Of a stretch of DNA of 64,000 nucleotides, positions 26,636-39,379 are shown piece by piece. How positions within the stretch are numbered: the stretch's first letter is position 1; each line of letters opens with the position of its first letter. Under the pieces are notes generated by a model. It ran no database searches. It worked only from the letters and a program-made list of their open reading frames with translations, and was not told the origin of the DNA. A program made the position numbers and the translations under genes. Source of the stretch: Sindora glabra (Eukaryota > Streptophyta > Magnoliopsida > Fabales > Fabaceae); NCBI GenBank assembly GCA_020226215.1, contig CM035234.1:49727275-49791274 (forward strand), given 5' to 3'.

Positions 26636-29060
26636 TACTAACTTTATCATGACCTGCAATAACTATAATTGGCAAAAAACTATTCTTGATTAGTTTTATC
26701 CTCCTTATCCATATTAATTGACCATCATAATGAGGGAATCATCCATAACACATTATCATTCATAAAGAAAATCAAAATATATTTAATTTCAAGCAATTCA
26801 TCTTAGTTCGAATTCACTTCTTAAAGAATAGTTAAGCTAACTTATAAAGCCCTTTCTCACACAAGTATAAATTAGCCTAACTAAGCAACACATTACTAAT
26901 ATCCACCTACTAATCCTAGCAAAAGATAACTTAGCCTAACTAATTATGCTTAATTACAAGTATTGAAATTTTCATGTATCCCATTCCATTTATTGCCCAA
27001 TTCATAAAAAAAAGGTGGAAAAACCTTTATAGGAGGCTATGTTACTTGCTATAATGAAGGTGGTGGCATGTCTTGCTAAGTATCTGAAATTTTAATTCTA
27101 TAAGAGAGTAAGTATGGAAACTTAGCGAGAAACACTCTACCTAAGATAGATATTGTATTATAAAAATGACATATGATAAGGTAAGAATAAACACTTAGGA
27201 CTTTATTCAAATTTCCATAAATCATAATCATCGAATGCATAAGATCACTAACTTTACCATTACTATTCAAGGCATTCATGTATCCAATAACCTTTTAGAG
27301 CAAAATTGATAAATTAGAAAGGAAAGATAAATTTTCAATGCAAGGAATTATGGTGCAATTTAATCTTAAACAAACAAACAAATAAATATCTTTATTTTGA
27401 CTTTTTTTATCCTCATCTCTCACAATCCTAATCCTGTCCCCCAAGGGTCAACCTTATCCCCTCATAAAAAGGCATAAGGATTTGATGCATGAGTTACAAC
27501 ATAAGTGTCAATACCCTTACTTCATCATTCTTATCAAATTCATAATCTATAACACAACAAAAACATCTTAACAACATTTCAAATTCATACCTATAGCAAA
27601 AGCATCCATATTTACATATATAAACAAGCTATATGTAACTAATCAATCTAAACAAAGCTTAGAATCCAAGTTTCAATGTTTAATAGCATAATAAAACCAA
27701 ATCACATAACTTCCTTCCCTTTATATGTGCATGTATACTCTCTCATTTCACTCTCTATTATTCATATTAACATTATCTATCCTCATCTTACATGATCCAG
27801 AAATTATAATGCCATTTGAATTCATTAAACAAACAATAATGCAAGGAAACAAGACAGTAATTGATTATATAATTAACTATAAGTACTTAAAGAAAAACTG
27901 TGAACTATAGCCAACTATAAGCATTCAAAGAATAACTCTACCAAATTTAGTTAACTATGTTTGTCCAAAAAGTAATTTTGATAGGTTGTAATCAACTATA
28001 TAGTCATCTATATCAGCCTAGAGAACAACTTTGCTAGCCATAGTTAAATATATAGTCAATTATAGCCTCATAATTTATAGATTTTTCTACAAAATTAGTA
28101 TTCATCCACCACAAACAATCGTCACATCTCATTTTTAACATGCATTATCACAACCAAACCTTCAAAACACATAATTGCTGCTTCTAAATAAAAAGATCCA
28201 TAAATAGAACATCAAATCTAAAGCTTGAATCATAACCTCATACAATTTCCTTTAAAATCCTTAGAAAACCAAATTCAAGCAAAACATTAAATTTAAATTA
28301 AGTTTTAGGTACAATGATACTTTTAAGTCTTGAGATAGGGACTTGGATCAAAAGATTTGGAATTGATGAATCACAAAACAATCCAAGCAAAGGTTTTTAG
28401 GTTTGAATATACTTTGTTCAACTTTTCCTCAATCAAAAATTGAATTCGAATTTGACAAAACAAGAGATAAAGGAGATTAGAGAAACCAATCAATTTAAGA
28501 AGGAATAACTAATGGTTTCTTACCTTGAAATATGATGAGATAAGTGTTGGGTGTTCCTTATCTTTTCCTTCTTAGCTTTGGGATGAGTTAGGGTTTGGTA
28601 AGGAAATAAATAAGAGAAGAGGAAGAAGAGCATATGGTTTTATGTGAAAAAAGGGTTTGGTTGCCTGGAAAGGTAAAAAAGGAAAAAAAAGTTACCAAAT
28701 TTTAAATTTCCTCTTATCTCTTTAATGTTATCTCCATTATAGATTTTCATAATTAAAATTGTTCACAATTAGCTTCCCATACCTTTAGTAAGCTTTCAAT
28801 ATTCCATTACAAAGAAGTCTCAAACATTTTTTTTGTAATTAAAAGTTGTTCGAACATTTTTATTCCTTCTTTTCATTATCAATTCATAATAAATTTCAAG
28901 AATTAAATAAATTTTCTTTTGCTATAATTCCTAACACATTTACCGCAATTAATCCTTATATTATTCTTTTTTAAAATCCTCTACTTTTCTCCTTCTAAAT
29001 TCCTAGAATGCACAATAATTCATTGAAATAAAATTTTCAAATTCTAAAATAATAATAACA
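26636..29060 (-). repeat. 5' LTR of chromovirus A
   Basis: In reverse orientation this region follows the LTRs of B block by block: the end next to the primer site, a part with CCTCCTATAAAGG-type words (about 27030), and the palindromic TAGTTAACTA array at about 27860-28080. The outer limit near 29060 is approximate, because the expected TG start has decayed. The stretch 28560-28720 resembles the upstream leader part of the B LTRs only loosely. Confidence 0.55.
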
Positions 29061-29530
29061 TACAATTTTTCATATAGATGGAGAATTTTTGAAAAAGTTC
29101 CTTTCTTTAAACTACTCATCTCTCAAGAAAAGCCAAAAGTTCTTTTGCAACATAAGTACAAAGATAAAAGACGTCAGTAGAAGAGATTAGGTTGTGTTTT
29201 GAAAATCTTAGAACCAATTTTCCTTGCTTGGAAAAAGTTTGTTCAATGAATTTGTGGATGAAGAACAATGAACTTTCATAAATTTTCTTTCAAATAGATC
29301 AAACATAAAATTGATCTAAAAATTTTCCTTACCTGAAATGCTTCCAAGCTAAGCCAAATCCAAGTTGCTTAAGTGTCGTAGAAAAGAAAATAAAAAGACA
29401 GAGAAAAAATGAAGTATAATAGAACCAAATACAACTTAATTCGAATGGAAAATCATAAATAGCAGCTCGTGAAACAAAAGCAATCATAATTCTCAGCCTA
29501 TCAACTAATTCAAATAGGAATAGCAAAAGA
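29061..29530. other. No gene recognised; AT-rich spacer
   Basis: I find no domain, no splice-compatible open frame and no repeat shared with the rest of the window. It may be the decayed target sequence flanking chromovirus A. Confidence 0.4.
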
Positions 29531-29570
29531 ATATATATATATATATATATATGGAAATATATATATATAT
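29530..29570. repeat. (AT)n microsatellite
   Basis: Two AT-dinucleotide runs separated by GGAAAT, directly abutting the hairpin described next. Confidence 0.85.
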
Positions 29571-29702
29571 GGAAATATGGATTTCCAATGCATTTGAAAC
29601 GGGGGTATTAAAGGTTTAGTCAAATATGGGTATATATATATACCCATATTTGACTAAACCTTTAATACCCTCGTTTCAAATGCATTGGAAATCCATATTT
29701 CC
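29571..29702. repeat. Near-perfect 132-bp hairpin (66-bp arms)
   Basis: The left arm 29571-29636 and the right arm 29637-29702 are reverse complements with one mismatch in 66 positions (a G-to-A type change within GGGGG versus CCCTC). There is no spacer: the axis lies within a TATATATATATA run. The outer ends read GGAAATATGGATTTCC, itself palindromic. In a region where every other repeat has decayed by many percent, such identity implies a recent origin, conversion between arms, or selection. It could be a foldback/MITE-type element, a young miRNA-like inverted duplication, or an assembly artefact. Confidence 0.9.
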
Positions 29703-30628
29703 AATCCATGCCACAATGAATGGCCCCGCCAGCAGAGGAGTAATCAATTTAAATTATCCTCCAACCACTCTAATTGAAAAGAGGGGAGAATGACATAACA
29801 CGACAAGACCTACAAGGAATTTTTTTTTTTTCCTTTTTCTTTTGGTTTAATGCATTGCCTTCTTAGTTTTGGGTGGTTGACACGTCACCAAAATTAATCT
29901 TCAGGTAGAAGAGTTTTAAGAGGATTATACAAATTATATAGATTTTTATCTTTACCAAGATTTACTTTTAATAAGCCATAAGTCATTTTTTATGACTTCA
30001 TTCGGCGCACGAGTTAAAAGATTAAATTAAGCAAAGAATATGTAAATTAAAGTACCTTCGAAGTAAGGTAATATATGAAAATTTGATAAATTATGATTTA
30101 TTGTATCATCTAGATTTGCAGGTTGCTTTATGTTTAACGTAAGGTGATTTCAGAAACTACTAGGGACAGGTGGCTTTTGAGCGTTAAAAAAAAAAAAAAA
30201 AAAAAGATACAATGAAAAACCTATTCTCATTCATTTATTTTTTGTTGGTGTTATCTCAATATCAACACATTACCGACATTTTGAAGATTTTTATGATAGA
30301 TTTACTTCTCTTTTAAATATTGTTCCTCTTTGTTTCAATACAAATTATATTATATTACTCTGTGCCTGGGTCTATCACTAATTTAAACTAATTTTGAAAC
30401 TCTGCAGCAATATCCAAATAATAGTAATTATACTCAAGTAATGAATACATCAATTTATTTTATGAATTAGTATTAATAAAACAATAAAATTCAATAACAA
30501 TAGTAAAAATCATTAAACTACAAATATTCAATGATAAATCTCAAATTACCGTAAAAATGTGAAATACATCTCTCGTTCTATAAATATTTAGTTATACATG
30601 TTAAATCATGCAATTTGATCATAAGATT

Positions 30629-30670
30629 TATTATTATTATTATATTATTATTATTATTATTATTATTATT
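30629..30670. repeat. (ATT)n microsatellite
   Basis: A run of ATT triplets with one interruption. Confidence 0.9.
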
Positions 30671-31861
30671 GGGCTTCAAAATAAGAAGACATTTTAAACA
30701 CCAACATCTTAATCAGCTACGGATTTACTTTCACGTCTTTCATATAAATCTTTTGAACATTTACAAGCATAATTTAAGTGCAAAAAACATGTTTTGTCGT
30801 GAACTACACAATAAGAAATCACAAGTAAAATAAGTATAATTACAAAATATGCGAAAATTGTAATTATTATTTTTGAAAACATATTCATATATATGCAGAA
30901 AATAACTTCATTTTATGGAGCTACCATAAAAATATAATTATATTAAAAATGAAATAGTTGCGCTCTAAACTCGTGCTTTCCAATACTTAATTATTCTTGT
31001 GCAATGCACAGATATAGAACCGGTACAATGTATATATTAGGAGGGTGCATATTTCTCTTGTTTGACAAGCGTACTCGATAATATTTCTATAAACTTTTCT
31101 TTCACAATTTTAAATATCAAATCTAATTAAAAATAACTTAGCTAATAAATAGATTTATTTCTATTAATATGATTAAGTTTATGCATTCTTATTTTAGTGC
31201 ATATATATTACACATAAATTTATAATATTAAACTAGTTTTTATTTTAAAATAATGCTTATTAAATTTTAAAATTTTGATGATTTTATGTTTATGTACATC
31301 TAATTTTTTTTCAAATCTTGACACTGATTATCTCCTTTTTATTTTCGTATTATCTTTTCAGGATATTATAAAAGAAAATAAGTGCTTTTCTTGAATTACT
31401 AACTATTATAAAATAAGAGTTAAAATTAATGAAAATACATCTACATTTTTAGGAATGATACAATTTATCTATTTTTTGTTTAAAAGCAAAAAAATTATAT
31501 TCATATCATAGTTTAAAATGTTCTAATATACAGAAAAGTAAAAAAATAAAATTATTACATAAAACGATACACAAATGAATAATTGATCTTTTAATTTAAG
31601 TATGAAATTATTCCTTGCTTTATATTTTTTTTCAATTTCAATTTGCAAGATATATAGAAATAGTTAGAGGAAGATTAATATAAGTAACTAAATTTTGCTT
31701 TACTGTATAAGATAATCAGTACCATACAAATAAGAATATCAAGATAACTTATCTAGGATAAATGATTCTAATGCTATTTAAAATTATATCAAAATTATAA
31801 AATGATATTACATGTATATAAAATGATATAGCTTATTTTATAATATAAAAAATATAAAATT

Positions 31862-31887
31862 CCAGCAATGCACAGGTCTACTACTAG
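31862..31887 (+). other. Possible Helitron 3' terminus
   Basis: CCAGCAATGCACAGG followed by TCTACTACTAG and then T resembles the short GC-containing hairpin plus CTAG-T that ends plant Helitrons. The hairpin stem is damaged. I cannot find the matching TC start, so the element body is not defined. A related word (TGTGCAATGCACAG) occurs at 31000, without CTAG after it. Confidence 0.35.
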
Positions 31888-32286
31888 TTATAAATAAAAC
31901 TAACAAATTTAGAACTTAGAAACAATGCAATGGGAGATAGATTTTTAAACAATCTGAACTACCTACCAGTGCAAAATATGCACTATAGCATGTATTCCAA
32001 TTCAATTACAAAAAAGTAAACCAAAGCCTGAGAAAATCTGTCATTTCTATAGCCAAGTAGTTGGGAGAAGGTGAGAAACATCAAGGTTCTCAATATAGAC
32101 TTTAGCTGAAGCCATCATATACTGGACAAGGCTATACTACACTTAGTCAAACATTAAGGTGTAATATGTGGAAGTCTATACCAACAAATTAACTGTTATC
32201 TGCTTAGTAGTATTTTCCAGAAAATAAACTCAACCCCATGAATTAAGGAGTGAGACAAATAAGTAAGTATTCAGTCACACTTACAC

Positions 32287-35200
32287 TTAGCCTTTAGTTC
32301 TCATAATAGTGATGCTACCCTTTCCCCCTTCCGTGCGGATTCTGGTTTTTCCGACCACAGGCTTCCCTGAAAAGGCTGATATCGGGCAAGCAGCAGATGG
32401 ATCTTGGTTGTTTTGCTTTGATTTTGAAGGTGGCGGAGTCTGAATCCGTTGATTTATTTCTTTCAGAGTAACATCCCCATGGGCGCCGCTGGGTTTAACA
32501 AAGGCAAAAGGATAGGCCACTGAAGAAGCCAACTTTGTGGGTGTCCGGATGAAAGACTTCCGACCTACACATGTAAAATGAAGATGCATGCCCTGCATAA
32601 GGATCTAAATGAATTCTGCACTTAGGGATCTTGTGGCACGAGTTATTCCATACATTTGAAGATGCATTTGATATTTTTATACAATTTGAAGATCCATATG
32701 ATATTCTACACACTATAAAATGCACGCCCAATTCCCCCACCATTATAATTATGGAATAATAAATATATACTGTACAAGTTAATTCAGTTGATACTGAGAA
32801 TTTAAGCAGATATCAACTGCATTTAAATTGTAAACTTAAAAGAAATCATATACCAAGAATGAAGCATAACCTTTGAAGATAATATTTCTGGGTGCTCTGG
32901 TGATGCGCTGCTGGACCACTTTAGGCTCATGTTCTGATGGAATGTCACAGAGATCTACACCGCCTGCTCCAGAAAAATTCCTGAGTCATATAATATTGAA
33001 TCATTGATCATCAGATTATCTTGTATAATGGAATATATAACTAAAACAGAGATCAAGAGGTAGCATACAAATTATCAGGATTGAAATTCACTTCTGTGTC
33101 ATTAAGGCATTCTGCAAGCCACCCTTCAGCTGACTGCTCAAGGTCGTCATAACTGGCAGATGCATTTCCTAATGCATATTCCATAGTGATTAGGTAAAGA
33201 TCAAAAATAAGTCCAACTACATTATCAACTAGATTTTAGCAAAACTCAACCTGCTCCTGACAACCATTGTGACACTTCTGGAAAAATATCTTCAAGTGAA
33301 TCCTCATTCTCCTGCATATGGTATAAAAAAACAGTGATACAGCATTCCAGGAAGATCCAAAACTCTAAATATTATTAACTCAGATGCCATCTCAATGAAA
33401 TGAAACTAGATTTCAGGAAACACTTGACAAGTGGAAACGTGAAGAACATGACATTATCTGTCTGTGCGGCCTCATTTTAAGACCCAAATCCATGCACACA
33501 TAATAATAGATCTAAGGAGGCTCAAGCAGAAACACAATGATATTTGCTGTCATATGGTGAAATGTAATCACAAGTCATAAACACAGAGAGCTGATGCAAA
33601 GAGAAATAAATCACTTCTGTTCTGCCCTATTTGAAGCCACAAACTTCCGCACATACAATAATAGATTTAAGAAATCAAGCCAAAACAGAATGGTACTTGC
33701 TGTCATATGGTGGAATATACTTACAAATATACACCAATCTATTCATATAGAATAGAAACAGAAGATATAACCGAAGACCTCATGAATGACCTCAGGTACT
33801 ATGTGGGACAACCAGTTTTTCCAAATGTTTAAGCTGATAGAACACTGTACCAGTCATCATATTGCTAACATTATAACAATATAAAGTGAGAAAACTCATT
33901 ATGCATCTAAACCAGAAATAGAGAGAAACACAACAACACTCACACTTCAATGATAGTTAAGAAAGTCACAAGTTTTAGTGCCATAAAAGCAGAATCTAAC
34001 AGAAAGAACTGATAGAGTTACACCTAGTAAGGACTTCATGCTGTACCCTTTTCCTAATCAACAACATAATGGTAATATCAATTTGGAATTTGCCAGTGAA
34101 AAACTTACAATTGCACCAATATCCAAAAGTGTGAGGCATTTAGCCTGTGAATCAAAACACATCTTCACTTAAGTCCCTTTCACATTGTTAAAATGCATGT
34201 AACATGTTCTCAATGCCAAAAATTAGGTCAAGCAGGGAAAAGCTATGTGCACTGACATTTAATTTAAAAAACTCTGAAGACATTTGTTCATCAGAAAGGA
34301 AACAATCCATGTCCTGATCATTGAACTGTAGCATCCGGCGCCTCTTGAATTGAGAAGTCTCCCTGCATTCCTCTGGTTCCTTTTGCATAACATCTGAAGC
34401 TTAAAAAAAGGACAATGATAAAAAATAAAAAATAAAAAGTAAATGGGGAAATAACTTGCATTTTACCCATGAACAAGACAATGTCAAAGAAATATGTCAG
34501 CCAGAGAATTGCCTTACCACTATTACTATTGACATGGTAAGCCAAATCTCCACAAGCTTTAACGGGTGTTGTTTCATCAAACATGTAGGAATGGTCTTGT
34601 TCATTTTGAGGTACATGAGTCCACATCTCCTGGGATATGTCTGCACAAAACCATATGATATCTTTAGACATCAGTTAATTAGAACTTAAAAGTATTAACT
34701 TAAAACTGCTGAGCGCTTACCAAAACTGGGAGTCTTATGGAGAGGACTATCCTTCCTGTGCCAATCCCATGGTTCCCTACCACGATCACAAGATAGCAAA
34801 ATGGTAAATATCATATTAGTCTTGGAACAGTCACACAGTTAACAGGGAAGAAGAAAAAAAAAAGACAATGTGGAAGAGTCAAAATGAGATGGGATGAGCT
34901 CAGTCCTCAGAAAGTGGTCAAAGACATCATTATTAGAAGTTTAGAACTAAAAACAAGGCAACAAGTAAATGGCACAAAGATTAACACCAATGCACATTAA
35001 CAACCAAACAAATAAAAAGAGGAACACGAGTTACATGAGATCCAGCATAAATATTTTTAGAAACATCTCAGGAAGAGACAGACACCTAAATTAGAAGCCA
35101 ATCACAGGGCATGTTTGAAGAACTATTTCTTACATGCGTTGATAACATTAGACGACAAATAACAGCCAAAATGAAACAAAAGTGATGATAGAAAATGAAT

Positions 35201-35687
35201 AAATAAAAGAAAAAGGAGGTAAAAATGATGACCCATCAATTACTTAGAACCTACAATCCCAATCCACTCTTTATCCATACAATTTCACATGAAACGAACA
35301 ATTTGAAGAGGTAATCAAAATACAAATAGAGAATAATAAAACCATGCAGAAACATTTTTCAGGACACAATGCCAATAGTTAACAAGAATCCGGCGAGGCG
35401 GCATCGAAGTAAATAAAAAAGAATCCAGATTAGAAGATACTTAGAATTGAAATCAGTACAAACAAAATTTGGTGGTTACTCATTTTCATCCTCAAGCTAG
35501 GAAGTAAACCAGATTAACCACAAATTTAACAGAATAAAAAATCAAAGTCCACATCTTTAAACAAAGATATGCATAATCCAAAAGCCTGCCCTTTGAATAA
35601 AACAACTAACACATTGGCCAAATAAATCACACCCACAAATACCCAGATAGAAAACAAAGAGATTTACTTGTCATTATTGTAATCCAT
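32287..35687 (-). CDS. XRI1: XRI1-like protein (X-ray induced transcript 1), nine exons
   Basis: Coding exons, in order of transcription: 35668-35687, 34721-34776, 34518-34640, 34257-34393, 34109-34144, 33251-33311, 33069-33168, 32871-32980 and 32287-32564. All introns are GT-AG, the phases join without a break, and the total is 921 nt (306 residues plus TAA), close to the known plant protein. The product starts MDYNNDKEPWDWHRKDSP. It has a basic RRRMLQFND motif near residue 83, an acidic ENEDSLEDIFPEVSQWL block (about 125-141), SYDDLEQSAEGWLAECLND (about 149-167), and ends GGKGSITIMRTKG. I recognise this as XRI1, which in Arabidopsis is X-ray inducible, nuclear and needed for meiosis and pollen development; its biochemical activity is not visible from the sequence. 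The start is the first ATG after the promoter and is kept in the duplicated copy 3. Exon limits are my own predictions from splice sites. Confidence 0.85.
33463..33722. repeat. Diverged tandem duplication in intron 5 of the XRI1-like gene
   Basis: The 797-bp intron between exons 5 and 6 holds two related ~120-bp units. Both contain a version of ACAATAATAGAT followed, some 30 bases later, by TTGCTGTCATATGGTG (about 33550 and 33695). They are well diverged and have no coding content. Confidence 0.65.
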
Positions 35688-35884
35688 TTCTGTAGAAGCA
35701 ACGAAACTCTTCTCAATGATCAAAGTCTCCCCTTCTCACTCTGTCTCCTCCTTCCCACAAACTATCCGTTACAAAGAGATCGACTTTGGTGACTTTAAAT
35801 AATATAAGACTTCAGTCTACTTATTCTGCTGCTTGAGATGTGCGCGGCCGTGTATAAATGCCAGAGAACAAAAACGAGAATGTG

Positions 35885-35921
<37 letters not shown>

Positions 35922-36200
35922 TTTTACAATGGCTCTGAAGTTTCCCTTTGATGATTGTTTTTTTTATTTTTTCTCTGATTTTTATATTCTTTTTCTACTT
36001 TTTATATTAGCGACAAAAAGAAAAGGGAAGAAATCCAAGAGACGAAGGTGGTGGTGTCGGACAACAATTTCGTGACCGTGACCGTGACCATGACCGTGCG
36101 ATAGATCACGCTGTTACGCAGTGGGACCTACTCCAGTCCGTTATTCGTGATGTTGTCAGTCTATTACGAGGAAGAATTTAAAAAATACTTTTAAAAAAAT
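35688..36200 (-). promoter_or_regulatory. Promoter and 5' UTR of the XRI1-like gene
   Basis: Upstream of the ATG lie a CT-rich leader (in gene sense GA/AG-rich), a TTATATTATTTAAAG stretch about 110-125 bp above the ATG that may serve as TATA-like sequence, the GA microsatellite, and at 36072-36100 a series of GTGACC-type hexamers next to the GC-richer box GTGGGACC. This GC-richer box is the best-kept part when the three module copies are compared, which suggests it mattered. No specific factor site is claimed. Confidence 0.55.
35887..35917. repeat. (CT)n microsatellite in the XRI1 leader/promoter
   Basis: An uninterrupted CT run of about 15 units (GA in the gene sense), 200 bp above the ATG. 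Copy 3 of the module keeps a shorter run at about 55100-55112, copy 2 only a remnant near 48230. GA repeats are common in plant core promoters and 5' leaders. Confidence 0.9.
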
Positions 36201-37281
36201 TCACGTTCTTCCATTTTTATTTGTATATTTCTGTTGGCAAGATAGGGATACGAATTCATTTGACAATACCAATATTAAAATTATAAATCAATCAAATATT
36301 AAATTTATAACATTTAAATAAAAATTTAAATTTAATTTATGGGAGAAAGTCTTCTATGCTTTACCTATATCACTTACCTTTAATTATAATCGATAAATGG
36401 AAAATAATTATTGGTTTCTATAATCTTCAACGTCTTCAAAATTGAAAAATTAAATTTTTAATATGCATATTAAAAAATTAAATTTTTAATGTATATAAAT
36501 CCTACAAAATTAATAATTATTCTTTATTTGTTAGTTATGATAAATGATATATGATGGAGTTGAAGTATATAAAAATTTCTTTAGTATTACTTAACCATAT
36601 GTTTTTGTATAAATAAAAAATTATTAAAATTATAGAAAATTACATTTTACTTATTCATAATTTCATCATTTTTTATTTAATCTGCCTGCACCTTCAAGTC
36701 TTGCAATTAATCACTATACTATTAATTGTTAACATTTAACTCACCTAAACTATTTTTTACCCAAAATTTAATAAAAAATTATATATATTACGTGTGACTT
36801 TTACTTTTACAAATTGTAACTGAATTTAACGTCCAAGCAGAAGTAATTTAACCCTTAAGAATTTTATTTGGTACCCTTTATTTAATAATTATGGATTAAA
36901 TTATAAAAGATAAATTTATAATAAAATTATAGTTTCTTTTAGGGGAATTTGGTTCTAAGTTAGCATCTAATTAAGTCAACATTTGAGAAAATGAAAATCG
37001 CATACAACGTACAGAAGTTTTTTATATTAAATTTTGGATAGAAAATAATTTAAATAGATAAAATATTAATTAAAATCATAGGAGGGTGAGCTTAGAACTA
37101 AAAATAGTTTAAGGGAAAAAAATGAAATTGTAAGTAGGTAAAATGTAACTTTTTTTAATTTTTAATTATTATTTTTAATAACATATTTTTTTATTATGTG
37201 AAATATTTTACACTAGTCATATCAAGCATTATGATTGTAATAGATTTGTGCTCCGAATTTTCAAAGAATGTAATACAGTTG

Positions 37282-37282
<1 letters not shown>

Positions 37283-37348
<66 letters not shown>
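37283..37348. repeat. (ATT)n microsatellite at a duplication breakpoint
   Basis: About 22 perfect ATT/TTA triplets. The homology between module copies 1 and 2 stops right at its left edge. Confidence 0.9.
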
Positions 37349-38064
37349 GCAGAAAACAGACATATTTTCAAAGGCTTTCAAACCAATTTTGGATTCGATA
37401 CTTCAATATGCCTTTATTAGAAGAGTTTATTATTTATTGCACCTCTTCCGAATAATATAGGATTAAAAAAAAGTATGAAAATAGTTAGAAAAAATAGCTG
37501 ATTATATTTGTTAAATAAAATGTAACTAAAATAGGACTAATTGTTAAATGGATTCAGCGGGATCTGCTTAATTTCATAACCAATTTCAACACATCAAACA
37601 AAATCAATTTCCAATCTAAATTTCTTCATTTAAGTGCGAAACGGAACATTCACGCACACTGTAAGAGTTTTTTATTTGCAATCGTGCAAAAAATTTCTTA
37701 ACTAATTTAATAACTAGTGGAGGAATAAAAAAGTATTTGTCCTTTATTATATAAGTATATCAATGTAATTCCCCAAAATTTTTTAAAAATGTCAATTTTA
37801 ATAAAAATATTTATATGTTATAAAAAAATGCTAAATATTAAAGAAATGATTTAAATTTAATCAATTGTTAGTGTATACACTGTTTATACTATCACCTACC
37901 CATGTGTTCTTATATCAATTAAAAACTATTAAAATTCTTTTTCTATGGCTAAAATTTCTTAATTATTTTTACTTCTTTAATGGCGTATCTTCCTTCTATT
38001 TATTAATAGTGTAAAATATTATATACTATAAATGAATTAAATTTAAATTCCTAAAGAAAAAAAT
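37349..38064. other. No gene recognised; AT-rich spacer
   Basis: Sequence between the microsatellite and the copia element. I see no domain and no copy elsewhere in the window. Confidence 0.4.
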
Positions 38065-38291
38065 TGAAGAAATACATGAAGAAGAAGAAGGAGAATTATG
38101 AAAGGAGTAGTATATTTTATTCAATTGTATATAAAATAATTCATACAATCCATATTTATATAATAAATAGGTCAAATGTTATGATTTTATAATAATGGCT
38201 AATAAAGAAAATTAAAATCTAATAATTAGTCATAATAGGAATATAATGTTTAACATATGAACATCCATATTTAATTACAATTATTCATACA
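38065..38291 (-). repeat. 3' LTR of the copia element
   Basis: On the minus strand it starts TGTATGAATAATTG. It aligns with 44237-44456 around the shared stretch TATATTTTATTCAATTGTA. The inner limit is approximate. Confidence 0.65.
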
Positions 38292-39379
38292 CTCCTTTTT
38301 GGATATCTATCTTGTAAAGAATATGTTTCATTAAAATCTCCATTGGGAAAAAAATCCAATTGGAAGAAACTCTAGTGAAGAGAAAAGAGTAAATCATTCT
38401 TTTAGCAAATAATCTATTTCATTTAAAGCTTTGTCAGGAAAACTTAATAAAAAAATTATGATCAAAGAAAAAAGAGTACAATATATACTCAACTCCCCTA
38501 ATTGAGAATATCATTAGAGATCTTTAAATTAATGCCTTTACTAGCAATTCCATCAAGGACCATTTGAACAAATATCATTTGTTGTTATGATCAAATATGA
38601 CAACAATCCTTCTATGAGCATAAGAAATAGCTATGATGATTCTATCCCCTTTGATGTACCATCCTTTAATTAAGCTCCTATATTAATCATTACTTTGATA
38701 TAAATTTATTGAAATTGCTTCATTGAAAGCCAAAAAACACATCTATCAAGTAGTAATTCTTGACTTGCTTTATATATAGATACTACAAAAATCATATCAA
38801 TAATTTATCTTATTAAAAGGCATGATATAGATGCATCATCATCATCATATATAAATAAATATTAGTATAAAATCAGACTTGTGTGGACCAAATATCCTGC
38901 ATATACATAATTATTTAGTTATGATTCAAGATAAAATAAACTCATGTAAATTATTCTTCAAACGTACCACCATATATGTTTAACATTATTCTAATATCTT
39001 CTAGTTGAAAAAGAAAATAAACTCATATAAATAAATAATAGTATAAAATCAAACTTTGTGTAGACCAAATGTCTTGTATATAGATAACCATTTAGTTATG
39101 AGTCAATAAAATAAATTCATATAAATTATTCTTTAAACGTACCAACATATATGTTTTAATTTTATTCTAATATTTTCTAGTTGAAAAAAGAATTATATCT
39201 TATTAAAAAGTTGTATCAAAATATATGTAATTAGCAAATTATATTAATGCAACAGCTATACTAAGATACAATACTTCATAATCAAGAAATTTTTCATTGT
39301 TCTTTGTAGCTTAAAGTGGATCCTTGTTACTACAAAGTGATCAAACACCATTTTAATTAATTAACAAATTTTCCATTGT

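Larger units (their letters stand above)
29703..32286. other. Intergenic region downstream of the XRI1-like gene
   Basis: AT-rich sequence without a recognisable gene. It holds a poly-A run (30186-30205), an ATT microsatellite (30629-30670) and a possible Helitron 3' end (31862-31887). The last 200 or so bases before 32287 probably include the 3' UTR of the minus-strand gene; a clear AATAAA signal is not obvious. Confidence 0.5.
34702..37285 (-). repeat. Triplicated XRI1 5' module, copy 1 (native)
   Basis: The segment from the 3' side of exon 2 through intron 1, exon 1, the promoter and about 1.5 kb of upstream sequence aligns in the same orientation with 47085-53445 (without its insert) and 53457-55975 (without its inserts). 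This copy belongs to the intact gene. It ends at the ATT microsatellite at 37283. It lacks a ~38-bp stretch that copies 2 and 3 share near 47766 and 54141. Confidence 0.9.

Noticed and set aside
29329..29526. 65-codon minus-strand open frame with hydrophobic stretches
   Set aside because: AT-rich sequence gives hydrophobic frames by chance, and there is no support from splice sites, homologues or context.
31000..31020. Second Helitron-like hairpin (TGTGCAATGCACAG)
   Set aside because: No CTAG follows it, so it is not a terminus by itself.
35833..36075. Open frames across the XRI1 promoter and its copies (35833-36075, 52167-52358, 55177-55518) sharing a KGKK-like stretch
   Set aside because: They fall in the duplicated promoter region, the frames differ between copies, and in copy 1 the frame is made of a CT microsatellite. 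Similarity at DNA level explains the shared peptide words.
37198..37455. Poly-isoleucine open frame
   Set aside because: It is a translation of the ATT microsatellite.
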